A stretch of DNA of 64,000 nucleotides from positions 62,001 to 126,000 of the forward strand of contig JACCIX010000698.1 of the NCBI GenBank assembly GCA_025506515.1. The letters are read 5' to 3'. This stretch comes from Flaveria trinervia (Eukaryota > Streptophyta > Magnoliopsida > Asterales > Asteraceae). Under the pieces are notes generated by a model, which was given only the letters and a program-made list of their open reading frames with translations, was not told the DNA's origin and made no database searches. The position numbers and the translations under genes are program-made. Positions within the stretch are counted from its first letter, which is position 1. Each line of letters starts with the position of its first letter. Shown here piece after piece: positions 1-10,189 of this stretch.

Positions 1-649
1 CTGCCAAAGGCAGCGTGCAAGGCAAGGCTTGCGGCCACATAGGGGCTGCCGATCAGGGATCTTCCGAACCACATTAGGGCTACCGAATGGGGATGCTCAC
101 ATTAGGGTGATGCGGCCGAACATGGATGCCAAATGCGGCTGCCATGTAGAGCCTCATGTGACATTAGGGACACCCTAATTAGGGTTGCCGAACCAAAGTT
201 CGTTTGCGGCCACATTAGGGTTGCAAAATTAGGGTTTGCAACCTAGGGTTGCAAATGGGCTCGAGAACACAATTGGGTTTGTTTCTTGGGCTCCATCATT
301 AAATAAAAAAACATTAGTTGGAACTGGGCTCAAGCGTTGAAGATTGGGCTTATGATCAACAAAACAAATTTGGGCTTCGTATTTGGGCTCTATTATAAAC
401 AAAAACATTAGTTGGAATTGGGCTCAAGTGTTGAAGATTGGGCTTATGATCAACAAAACAAATTTGGGCTTCGTATTTGGGCTCTCATCAACAAAAACAA
501 GTAACATTGTTACACAATATAGTGGTACCAAAGTCTTGAAGACCTCGCTTCCGCATCAACAACAATATTTCTTAACTTTGGACAACTATTCAACAAAAAC
601 AAGATCAAGCTTCAATTCACATTGGAAATCTTCAATTTAGGGGGAGTAT
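1..649 (+). mobile_element. Non-coding 3' internal part of a copia-like LTR element
   Basis: No protein family is recognisable here. The stretch ends in a purine-rich tract (GGGGGAGTATT, about 640-650) directly before a TGTTGGG LTR start, which is how the 3' internal end of a Ty1/copia element looks. The absence of pol remnants suggests a non-autonomous or internally deleted copy; the 5' part lies outside the window. Several CACATTAGGG-like words are scattered over the first 230 bases, and a tandem duplication lies at 311-485. Confidence 0.5.
311..485 (+). repeat. Tandem duplication, two copies of an ~81-bp unit
   Basis: Positions 311-391 and 405-485 are near-identical 81-bp copies (both start ACATTAGTTGGAA and end TTTGGGCTCT) separated by a 13-bp AT-rich spacer, so the period is 94 bp. 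Only a few substitutions separate the copies, so the duplication is young relative to its surroundings. It creates a short open frame at 383-640 that is not evidently a gene. Confidence 0.85.
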
Positions 650-1068
650 TGTTGGGTATTCTACCTTGGAAGAAATTGAAGATTTCAATATTATTGAAGT
701 GAAGACTTGAAGCACAAAATCAACAAAAATATTAGCCTAGGGTTTGTTTTGTAATTATTGTAATGCTAGACTAGTATATATATTAGAACATATTATCATT
801 GTATGTGTGACTAATTCACCACTAGTGAGGGTGAATTAAGTTCATCATCAACAACGATATATCATCATCCTTCAAGGATGATGATTTCAACAATATATCA
901 ATAAAGATCAAACATTAAACACGTTGGTGTTCTTCATCGTATTCATCATTATATTCTTCATCATGTTGATCATTATTATATTTCAGCAACTAATCATTCA
1001 AGTTCTTGTCTTTATCAATATGAATCCTAAGATCCATGCTCATTGTTCCCGTTCATATCGGGAACACA
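650..1068 (+). mobile_element. Copia-type LTR
   Basis: The start is clear: TGTTGGG follows the polypurine tract. The end is placed near ACACA at about 1068, because from 1070 the sequence matches the inside of the Tekay LTR found at 3147 onward. A TATA-like TATATATATTAG stretch lies near 776. An 8-bp inverted pair (TGTTCCCG at 1044, CGGGAACA at 1059) sits at the right end. The LTR of about 420 bp therefore ended inside a gypsy LTR. Confidence 0.55.
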
Positions 1069-1136
1069 CAATGCTAATGACTTTAATTAGTGGCTATTTA
1101 ATGAAAAAGTTAAAGGAAATGGGTTATGGATGGGGC
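1069..1136 (+). mobile_element. Short remnant of a Tekay LTR
   Basis: About 60 bp (ATGCTAATGACTTTAATTAG and following) match the start region of the intact LTR at 3147-3205. They are joined directly to RNase H coding sequence at about 1137. The simplest reading is that the 5' LTR and pol were fused by a large internal deletion after the copia insertion or together with it. Confidence 0.6.
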
Positions 1137-3111
1137 ATTGAATTATGAATGGGGCACTGATCAGGAGAATACCTTCCTAGAACTGAAGATGAGATTAACT
1201 TAAGCCCATCTCTTGACGCTACCTTAAGGGAACAAGGATCTACTAGTCTACTCGGATGCCTCGTATGAGGGATTGGGTTGCGTGTTGATGCAACAAGGGA
1301 AGGTGATAGCATATGCTTCTAGACAATTATAGGTCCACGAGGCCAATTATCTTACCCATGATTTAGAGTTGCAGCAGTGGTGTTTGCATTGAAGATTTGG
1401 AAGCACTACCTATATGGGGTGAAGTGCACCATCTTTACTAATCATAAAAGTTTGAAGTATTTCTTCAAACAAAAGGAACTCAACATGAGGCAGAGGAGGT
1501 GGTTGCAATTGATCAAGGATTATGACTGCGAAATTCATTATCATCTGGGCAAAGCCAATGTGGTTGTTGGCGCCTTTAGCTGGAAGGGACGACTCGAACT
1601 AATTTGGGTGAGGACTTACCAGATGATCATGACACCTGATATCATGAAACAAGTGAGGGAGTTTCAAGATAAGGCATTGAGAGGTGATAGATTCAACTGT
1701 AAAAGGATGAAAGGACAGGTTTTAGATTTGGGGGAAAACAACCTGGGTGTTAGAACCCGATCTGGGCGAATGTGGATCCCTCTCTATGGGTATCTGAGGG
1801 GGAAGATCATGGATTAGGCTCACAAGACATGATATTCCATTCATCCTGGTGCCACAAAAATGTACCAACATCTAAAGAAAGATTACCGGTGACCGGGAAT
1901 GAAGCGTGACGTGGCTAAGTACGTGAGCAAGTGCCTGACATGTTTGCAAGTGAATGCAAAGCACCAAAAGCCATATGGGATGATCCAGTCTTTGGATATT
2001 CCTGAATGGAAATAGGAGCACATCACGATGGACTTTATCATGAAGTTACCTCACATAGCGAGAGGAAGCGACGTGATATGGGTAATTGTTGACCGTTTGA
2101 CAAAGAGCGCCCATTTCCTACCAATCCGTGATACGTATTCCTCTAAGAGGTTGATAGAGCTATTTATCAAGGAGATCGTGGCTCGTCACGGCCTGCCAGT
2201 GTCTATCGTTTTGAATAGAGACACGTGGTTTACATCGAAGTTCTGGAAGAGGTTCCACGACGCAATAGGGACTAGACTGTATATTAGTATGGCTTACCAC
2301 CCCCAAACGGGTAGTCAGTCGGAAAGAACGATTTAGACATTAGAAGACATGCTACGAGTGTGTGTAATCGACTTTGCAGGAGGTTGGGATGAGCACTTAC
2401 TGTTGGCGGAATTCTCATATAATAATAGTTATCATACCAGCATTGGTATACCACCTTATGAGATGTTGTACGGTAGGAAGTGTAGGACACTCGTGTGTTA
2501 GGGTGACATTGGGCAAAAGGAATTAGGAAGTATTGAAGTGATTGAGGTCATGATCGAGAAGTTAGATAAGATTAAGGCATTCATGAAAACCGCAAAGGAT
2601 CGCCAGAAGTCTTACGCTGATAAGAGGCATATACCAATAGAATTCAAGGTTGGTGACAAGGTTATGCTCAAGGTATCTCCCTAGAAAGGGGATCATCAGG
2701 TTTCAAAAACAAGGAACGTTAAGCCCAAGGTTCATAGGCCCATTCCGTATTGTCGCGAGGGTAGGGGAAGTGGCCTACAAATTAGAACTACTCATTGAGT
2801 TGAGTGGAATTCACCCTACGTTCCATATATCTTATCTCAGGAAATGTATGGCAGACAATGTTGCGGTTGTACCACTAGAAGACATTAAAGTGGATGAACG
2901 ACTAAATTATGTAGAGCATCCGGTGGCCATCCTTGATTGGAAAGAGAAGCACTTACGGAATAAAGTGGTTCCGCTGGTACGAGTACAATAAAGACACAGG
3001 AAAGGATCAGAGTCTATGTGGGAGACCGAGGAGGAGATGAGGAACTTTTATCCTCAACTGTTTGATGATAGACAGGTTTTGAGGACGAAACCTAAATAAG
3101 TAGGGGAGACT
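1137..3111 (+). pseudogene. Decayed Tekay-type Ty3/gypsy pol (RNase H, integrase, chromodomain)
   Basis: Translation in changing frames gives, in order, the RNase H domain (YSDASYEGLG-like, about 1250; KIWKHYLYG and NHKSLKYFF, about 1390-1470), the integrase zinc-finger region, the integrase core (MDFIMKLP at 2028, AYHPQTGSQSERTI near 2300), the C-terminal integrase domain (GIIRF...LSPRFIGPFRI, about 2690-2750) and a chromodomain-like tail ending NFYPQLF near 3060. Integrase plus a C-terminal chromodomain defines chromoviruses, and the tail is of the Tekay/Del kind. In-frame stops and frameshifts (for example TAG at 2335 and near 2683) make it non-functional. Gag, protease and most of the reverse transcriptase are missing. 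It is followed by a polypurine tract (TAGGGGAGAC) and the 3' LTR. Confidence 0.85.
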
Positions 3112-4976
3112 TGTAATGCCCTGAAATGTTAAAATGAGTCATCAATGCTAACGGGCTTAATTAGTGGGTATTTAATAAAAACTAAAGGAAGGAAATAGGT
3201 TATGAGCTAAATTAGGCTTATGGGTAAGAGCCTAAGTGATAAGGGCCCATAATCAACCCCTTAACCCACCTAATCAGCCACCACATTCCCCATTTGCAAC
3301 CCTAGCCATCAAGTCTTATAGAGAGAAAGTAGAGAGAGAAAGTGAAGAAAACTCTAGATTTGAAGCTTCTTTGGAGAAAGGATTGAAGATCTGGGTGTTG
3401 GAGTATCAAACCATAAGAAAGGAGCAACAAATCCAGGTAAGAATCAACCTCTAAACCCTTCTGTAGATCAAACCCGAATTCTAGGGTTTTGGGTTTTAAA
3501 AAGTTGCAAAGAATCCCATAAAGGTCACATTTTTTACGTATGAAAACATGTAAAAAGCTTAAATATAGACTCATGGTTGATAAACTAAGGGTTTGGATGT
3601 AAAAAGTTGCAATTTTGGGTTAAAAACGGGTTGGTTCGTAGTTATTATGCGTTTTTCCAAACTGTCTGTGCATCCAGCGAAACTGGGTGTTCAAGCTGTG
3701 AAATTGCGACTTTACTGCGCCATGGAATTCCAACGAAAGTTGGGTGAAGCTTCCATGCGAAACTAGTAGCGAAACTTCTTATCTGGCAGCGAAATTAGCA
3801 GCGAAATTAGGCAGAAATTAACCCCTTTAAGTGTTAACCTATCTACAGGTTATGCAGTGTGATCCTAGCCTAAAAAGCTTAGTTTAAGAAGCTACCCATG
3901 GTATCTAGGTGAATTCTAGATCACCTTGTTTATAAGTTTTTTCATGTTTTGAGGCTATTATGCATACTGAATATACGTTTTTAAAAGACAAGATTTTAAG
4001 AGGTTTTAATGGGAAGATCAATTTTTCTATAACAAAAGGTGCTATGTAATGTTTAAAAATATTTTTTTTTCGTGCTGACCTGGCAACCCGGGCCCAACCA
4101 AGGTGTTGTCCCTTGGACCCTACTAGGGGCTGCTGCCCCTAGGACCCCGTTGTTAGGTATTGCCGCCCCCAAACCCCCGTTGTCCCACGGAGGGTCGGTT
4201 ATGTTTTTATAATGACTTGTACTTGGTATGTTGTATACTTAATAAGTTAAGTATTATATATTAAAATGGAAGATAATACTAATGAGAAGTGAAACTTAAC
4301 AAATGTTACCCCGAGGCCGTTTGATGATGAAAAGTCTTGCAAGCACTATGATAGACTTCACTTATGTGAGTCTGATGTATGATGATGGATCCGTATTCAT
4401 GAGCGAACTATGTGCCTTGTAGTGTGGATCAACCGTCGGGGGTTAGCTACCATGATGATGTGTATCGACAGGGATCGACATTCGTTATCGATCAATATGG
4501 AGCTCTTGCTTTGTGCAATCTCATCTCGTTTATGATGAAGTGAAAGATAATGAAAGAATTAAAGACAATGAACATGCTTATTATGATGCAAGAAATGTTA
4601 TGTATTATGATGTATGTGTGGTCATTATATGAAGGAGAAAATTTATATATTCTTATATTATCTAAAACTAAAACTCACTCAGCAGAACTGATTTTTATGC
4701 ATAATAGTTGGTAGGTAAATGCTGATGCTGAAGATGCCACCAGGTTGGGAGCTACTTGGAGAGTAATGGATGGTATTCCTGTTTATCAAATCTCTTATTG
4801 TAATATAAGACAAAACAAAATGTTTTTATTCTATTTGAAAGATATATGTATGATTACAATTTTAACTACAAGTTTTAAGTGAATGTTTATTTTAATCCAC
4901 TGCAAAGTTTTGCTATTAAAATGACTTTATGCGATGATTAACCAACTGTGAGACTTCCCGGTAACAGGGTCTTACA
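3112..4976 (+). mobile_element. Tekay gypsy 3' LTR, complete
   Basis: The LTR begins TGTAATGCCCTG right after the polypurine tract and ends CAGGGTCTTACA, so the ends are TGTAA/TTACA inverted repeats; the length is 1865 bp. The same end (ACCAACTGTGAG...CCCGG...) recurs in the minus-strand Tekay LTR near 38571, which supports the boundary. An unusual GC-rich block lies at about 4075-4200. Short open frames inside (3236-3454) have no recognisable product. Confidence 0.85.
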
Positions 4977-5179
4977 TAATTTGTCTATCGGCATGAGCAT
5001 GGCATAAAAATTAAATAAAAAAGTCATATATGCTTATATTATAAGACAAGTAATTAGTTTTGTGCCTCGAGCACATTAAGATCATCTGATGGATGCACAA
5101 AAATGTTGAAAGATATTGAAAGATAATACATGTGGTTTAGGGTTGAATGAAAGATGGATGATATGAGAGAAAGAGATAG
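4977..5179. other. Non-coding AT-rich DNA after the Tekay LTR
   Basis: No gene, RNA or element end is seen. The target duplication of the upstream Tekay element cannot be confirmed because its left end is lost. Confidence 0.5.
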
Positions 5180-5243
5180 AGAGAAAGAGAAAGAGAAAGA
5201 GAAAGAGAAAGAGAAAGAGAAAGAGAAAGAGAAAGAGAGAGAA
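5180..5243 (+). repeat. GAGAAA hexanucleotide microsatellite
   Basis: There are about ten uninterrupted AGAGAA/GAGAAA units, with a less regular GAGA lead-in at 5163-5180 and a GAGAGAGAAGG end. The strand is purely purine over more than 60 bases. Confidence 0.95.
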
Positions 5244-6289
5244 GGTTGACTAATTAGGGCGAAAGAGATAAACTCATCTCACCCTAAGAGTAAAATGATA
5301 TAAAGAAATATTTGTAAAAAAACTTATTTCTATTTCATAAAAGTCGGGAATCCCTTCTACTTTTTTCCACTTACCTTTATTAAAAATCTCTAGAACACGA
5401 ATATTCTCTTGTTTCCACTTCTTTCTTTCAAAAGCTTGAGAACACAATGTAATATTCTAAGCATCTTAAATCAACAATAAGTCTAAATATTTAGTTATGT
5501 GTATTAGATGCGGGTCCATGTACACAAATATCCTAAATCACAATAAGTCCCTAAGTTAACTTTTCTTATTTTTTTATGAATAGTAACAACTAGAAGTTTT
5601 TTAAGACAATTTTTTTATTAGGTGATGTTAGAACCCACAACCTTTTTGATTACTAAACACACCACATACTACTAATACTTGACTCCTAATAGATAAGAAT
5701 GGTCGGTAGGGGTGGGGATTAGGACTCAAGCTAAACTTCTCTGGTTCATTCATTCAGTTTGTTTCATTTAGCTAAATACCCAGTTCTTACTATCAAACAA
5801 TCACAAATCATGAAATCCATTGAGATAGATCTCTACCAAAATCTATGCATCCAAAATGTCACTTTATGATTCAAATATCATATTGGTTTTTAGCTCAAAA
5901 GCTGATTTGCAAGGTGATATGGAATGTCATTCACTTACCACTCTTCTTACAACTTCTAGTCACTCCCTCGTGAGAATGATGTTTACAAGAAGCTTACATC
6001 TGCTTCCGTATCACATCTAGTGCATTATTCTTTTTAGGTTCGTACATTTGACCATGGAAACTTACACATTTTCGCATCATTGTTTGTACAAGGGAACATG
6101 TTCACTTTTCAGATGTAGATCCATACAATGTAGTGGAAAGATTCGCATTGAAATAAACTATTAAGGTGAAAAATATATATTAAAAAAATCAATTATAAAT
6201 GAGCCCCATGGTTATAAAGCCCAACCCAAGCAAGCTTTTTAATTTTTTGAACGATATGGCTAGATCTTTTATAGGATAAATATGTCGTC
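5244..6289. other. Non-coding stretch with one exon-like fragment
   Basis: No intact gene is seen. Positions about 5800-6095 resemble 8520-8770: both hold an ATGAAATCCA start context, TTTATGATTCAA, CACTCTTCTTAC, AACAAGAAGCTTACAT and CTTCTGTAT/CTTCCGTAT blocks in the same order. In this copy the reading frame is broken. See the fragment at 8520. Confidence 0.5.
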
Positions 6290-7350
6290 AAGTAAGATTA
6301 GAACTCATGATTATGATGATTAAATAGAAAAAAATGTAATTTAGACCTTTTACCGAAACCTAAATAAACCTATCTGAATACTTATTCAGATATTTGGATA
6401 AGATCTCATCGAGTCCATATTCCTTCTTCAATTTTTGGATCAATTTTCCGACTTATTATTTATTTATAACTAGAATCCAGCCCCTCGCGTTGCAGCGAGG
6501 ATGTAAAATCATATCACGTAGCATCTGACACATCACACTAGTGACCACCAACAAAAAAACTAATATTAAAAAAATATAAAAACGAAAAAATAAAACCGAA
6601 TGAAAAGTAATCGTAAAAAGGTTGAACCACGCAGTCGAAACATAAAACATATAAAATAATAAGCAAGTTGATTTAGGACTAGCGCGTTGCGATGAGACTG
6701 TTAAACGGTTGAAAAGTAAATGTAAAAACGTTGAACCACACACATGCACACTATATAAAAATTAGACCGAAACGTAAACCGAAAAATTTGTAAAATATAA
6801 AAAGTATATGAGACCAAATTTGAAAGTAATAAAATGTTGTGACTAAATTATAAAATATACAAAAGTATTGAGTTAAAATTAAAAAGTTAAAGGTTAAGAA
6901 AAAGAAAAAAAAATAGTGCAACTAATTAAGGATATGGTATAACATTTAATACATACAAATGTTGGTAATCAGTATACCGGAATATCTATTCAATCTGAAT
7001 TAGACTCTAAGCAAATAAAATGTATATAAAACCTTTTCAAAATATGTGTAGTATTTACCCACTTTTATTCAACCAACTTAAAAGTCCAATGCTTTGCTTA
7101 GTTGTTCACTTAAACCAGTAAAAATAAATAGTATTCCACAATCAATTATTTAATCTTGTCATCTTTGACTCCTCATAAACTAAATCTAATTATCAAAGAT
7201 GGTAGAAAGGTGAAAGTCGGAGTCTCGAAAGTTAGTAATACAAATTAAAAAACAATAAGCATGACAAAAATTTTAAAAATAACTACTCATATTTATTCAG
7301 ACTATTTAAATTTATTCAAATCTGATACGAATTGAATTCCGATTGATTCG
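6290..7350 (+). repeat. Dispersed repeat R1, copy 1 (split by a Helitron)
   Basis: From AAGATTAGAACT (about 6290) to GAATTGAATTCCGATT (about 7340) the sequence is clearly related to 17060-17625: shared blocks include CTTATTC(A/G)GATATTTGGAT, GATTTTCCGACTT, GAATATCTATTCAATC and AGTCATCTTTGACTC-like words. Copy 2 lacks about 490 bp present here, which corresponds to the Helitron at 6469-6932 plus some flanking bases. No coding capacity is recognised. Confidence 0.75.
6469..6932 (-). mobile_element. Non-autonomous Helitron, minus strand
   Basis: Read on the minus strand, the 3' end is a stem-loop (CCTCGC, loop, GCGAGG) followed about 10 bases later by CTAG and then the host T, the Helitron terminus pattern. 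The proposed 5' end is TC preceded by A, near 6932. The inside is related to the plus-strand Helitron at 19121-19658 (shared GTG-GTGG-TT, AAATCAACTT and TTATATGTTT blocks), and the paralogous repeat at 17060 lacks this insertion. There is no Rep/helicase gene, so it depends on another element. The 3' end is well supported; the 5' end is approximate. Confidence 0.65.
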
Positions 7351-8519
7351 GATCCGAATAGAACCTGCAATTTGCACAAACTAAATTTTTTTAAGAGTTA
7401 TATTACAAACACCCTATTTTTGTTATTTATACATCTTATTGTTTCTATCTTTTTTCATGTATCTATATAGAGAGATAGAAAAGATAAAAATATATGAGAT
7501 TATTTATTTCATTTTGGAGTAAAAAACATGGATGGTCCCTGTGGTCATGTTGAAATTTTGGATTGAATCTTTAAACTTTAAAATCTTTGAATATAGTCTC
7601 TAATTAATATTTTTTTCATATATGGTCCATATGTCTGTTAGTCAACTGTTAGTGATGTTAAATATTAAAAAAATTAGCATTTTACTCGTATTAGTCATCT
7701 ATTTAATTTATCTTTTAAACTATAGTATTATTTTTATTTTAATTTTTTCTAGTTTTGTTTTTTAAATTTTATTTTGTATATTATTTTATAATTACATTAT
7801 TAATAAGATAATTATTAACTAAATACGTTTTACATGCACAAATAATCTTTTTGTTAAAAAATGTGTTTTTTAAAGTGACCGGCTTTTAAACCGTTTGTCT
7901 TTTATACGTCATTCTAAAACTTTTTATTTTTAAAATTTTTCTAAACTGGTAGGTCTTCTAAAGTTTTTTTTTTGTTTCTAAAATCATTCATTTTTTAAAA
8001 CATCTTTTCATAAACAAATTCTTAGTTTTTTTACATACTTTTTAAAAATAATTCAGTTTTAAACGTCTTTATAAAAAAATATATTTTTATAAAGGTTTAG
8101 AAAACCCGGCACATTGGTTTAAAAAGGTTATAAACCAAATATTTATAATAAACATATTTATAATAAAAAATATTTACAATAAACATATTTCAAAAAATAT
8201 TTGTGTATCAAATAATAAACATATTTATAATAAAAAATATAATAAAATAAAATTACATTGATAATTCTACAAATAAAATAGTTATTTTAATAAATTTAAT
8301 ATTATTAACTAAACTAACAAAGTAATAATCATTAATAAAAAATAACTGTAATATCAAAAACCAAATTCAAAATTTTACTCAAATCACAAGGAACATGCGG
8401 TGTATTCTACTTTTTTTTTTAAATAAAAAAAGTCAATAAACTGTTCGGAACCTCTTGATAGTTACAGACATACAATACAAACAAGAAGTCAAATACCGAA
8501 TTAATCCCTTCTACCAAAT
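7351..8519. other. AT-rich non-coding DNA
   Basis: No gene is seen. About 7530-7640 carries a diverged GGTCCCTGTGGTCA...GTCAACTGTTAG motif pair of the sort found in old plant transposon remnants. About 8140-8240 has several short direct repeats built from CATATTTATAATAAA, which look like slippage products. Confidence 0.5.
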
Positions 8520-8795
8520 TGTAATCCCTAATTCAATCGCAAATCATGAAATCCAAATCGTCATTTTATGATTCAATAAACACTCTGAAGCTGATTCCCT
8601 TTACTCACCACTCTTCTTACTATTTTCAGAAATCCCCTCATGAAAATGGTGTTAACAAGAAGCTTACATATGCTTCTGTATTGAAATCCAACGCATTATT
8701 GTTCTCAGGTTTGTACCTTGACCATGAAAACTCATACATTTCTGCATCACTTAGGGAATATGTTGACATTCTGTATATACTGTTTGCTGTTTGAG
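8520..8795 (+). pseudogene. Exon-like gene fragment of unknown function
   Basis: An 82-codon frame starts at ATG 8546 and runs to the stop at 8792-8794. It includes KKLTYASVLKSNALLFS and then TCAGGTTTGTACC, which could be a 5' splice site near 8708 (CAG|GTTTGT), so the coding part may be only the first ~54 codons. A diverged second copy with a broken frame lies at 5800-6095, so this is probably a duplicated or captured exon rather than a complete gene. No protein family is recognised. Confidence 0.35.
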
Positions 8796-10189
8796 TGTTT
8801 TCACTTTCATCTTCATTCTAACTAGTTTACATTGTAGCTGTGTTGTACTGGTTTGATTTCTAGAGTAAGAGTTTTAGGTTGTTGTTGAGATTGTGACACT
8901 TTTTACTTGTGTTTTAGTTGTATGAAAGACTTATTTTGTTTTTGTGATTAGGAAATGCTAGAATGTAAACCCCTGAGTAAAATTCCCTAAAAGATGTATA
9001 CTTTGTGGGATGCTCATTGGTAATGTGTATAGTTCCTTATAAATGCTATAATAGATTCATATTTCTTTCACAAGTGATCATTATTATTGGAGATAGAAGA
9101 AATTCATGCTCCTCATCATTCTTGCACGAATGCATGCTTTTTATTTTCTGCTAAGTTTTAATGTAGTTTTTTTTTACCAAACCTGTTATGAATATCTCAT
9201 TTTTGTCCGTATTGACGAAAAATCCTGAATCCGTCACTGAGTATCTTATGTTACATCACTTATGTTTACCAACAGCCTGTTTTGGCTCATGACCTAGGAC
9301 ACCTTAATTGGGAATAACTTTAGCAAATATTCTTACGGTAGGAGCCTGTGCTATACCTTTTAGGTTTGCCCATAATCTATGTGTGGATGCTTTATACAAC
9401 AAGCTTGTTTTATGACAAAGCATTTGCGCAGGTCTAGTAGAATAGTATGACAATTGGTAGTAAATTAGAGCTGTATGATGGAATAGAGGTAGAAAAATGG
9501 GCATCGTTAGTAACGGGTCAAAGCTGGTTTGGATCAAATAAGTCATTCTTTCTACGGGTCAAAGCAGGTGGGGTCTGGGATGACCTGAAACATTTTTATC
9601 CAAACATTTAAAATTATAATGAATCGTTAACGACCCATATGGTATCATATAACATCAAATATGCATCGATGTCGTTATTTAAGAACACATGGACATATAT
9701 ATAATATCAAATAAAATCTTTACAAAAATAATGGTTCATGTTTTTTGTTTGTATACAATAATATCAAAGCTATAGGATCATCTAGAGTGCAAGAAAGACA
9801 GGAAACAATAACATACTACAAGATCATCGAGAGATGTTTACAAGACGAGAACACTATTCTGGTGATGAGCGCACTTCACGAAAACACAGATTTGGATTGA
9901 TGAAACATCGGACTCGAGCTGCATAAGAGAGGAAACAGCATTAAAACACTTCATGTACCTTTAAATAGTACAGATTGGCAAAATATTGATTTATGCTTTA
10001 TATTTATACTTTAGACTTCAGATCTCTTTCGACTTGTTCTACCCATTTCTTTTAAACGTTATGATTTTTTTGTAAGTTTCAACTCATTTGGGGGTATCTG
10101 GGATTGATTACCTAAGTGGTTAACTGCTTAAAATGTACATATACTTAAAATAAACAGAGTTCAAGAGTGTTGAAGAACTTACAGGCAGC
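8796..10189. other. Non-coding DNA downstream of the NLR gene
   Basis: No gene is seen on either strand. Because the NLR gene is on the minus strand, the right part of this stretch should contain its 3' untranslated region. A minus-strand CTGTAAGTTC just after the NLR stop (about 10175-10184) resembles a 5' splice site, so a 3'-UTR intron is possible. The open frame at 9304-9546 (minus) has no recognisable features. Confidence 0.4.

Noticed and set aside
60..235. Possible interstitial telomere repeats (ATTAGGG words)
   Set aside because: The words are CACATTAGGG at irregular spacing, not tandem TTTAGGG units.
3236..3574. Short frames on both strands
   Set aside because: They lie inside the complete Tekay LTR (3112-4976), which is non-coding.
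9304..9546. Minus-strand 80-codon frame downstream of the NLR
   Set aside because: No motif, no relative elsewhere in the window, and composition like the surrounding non-coding DNA.
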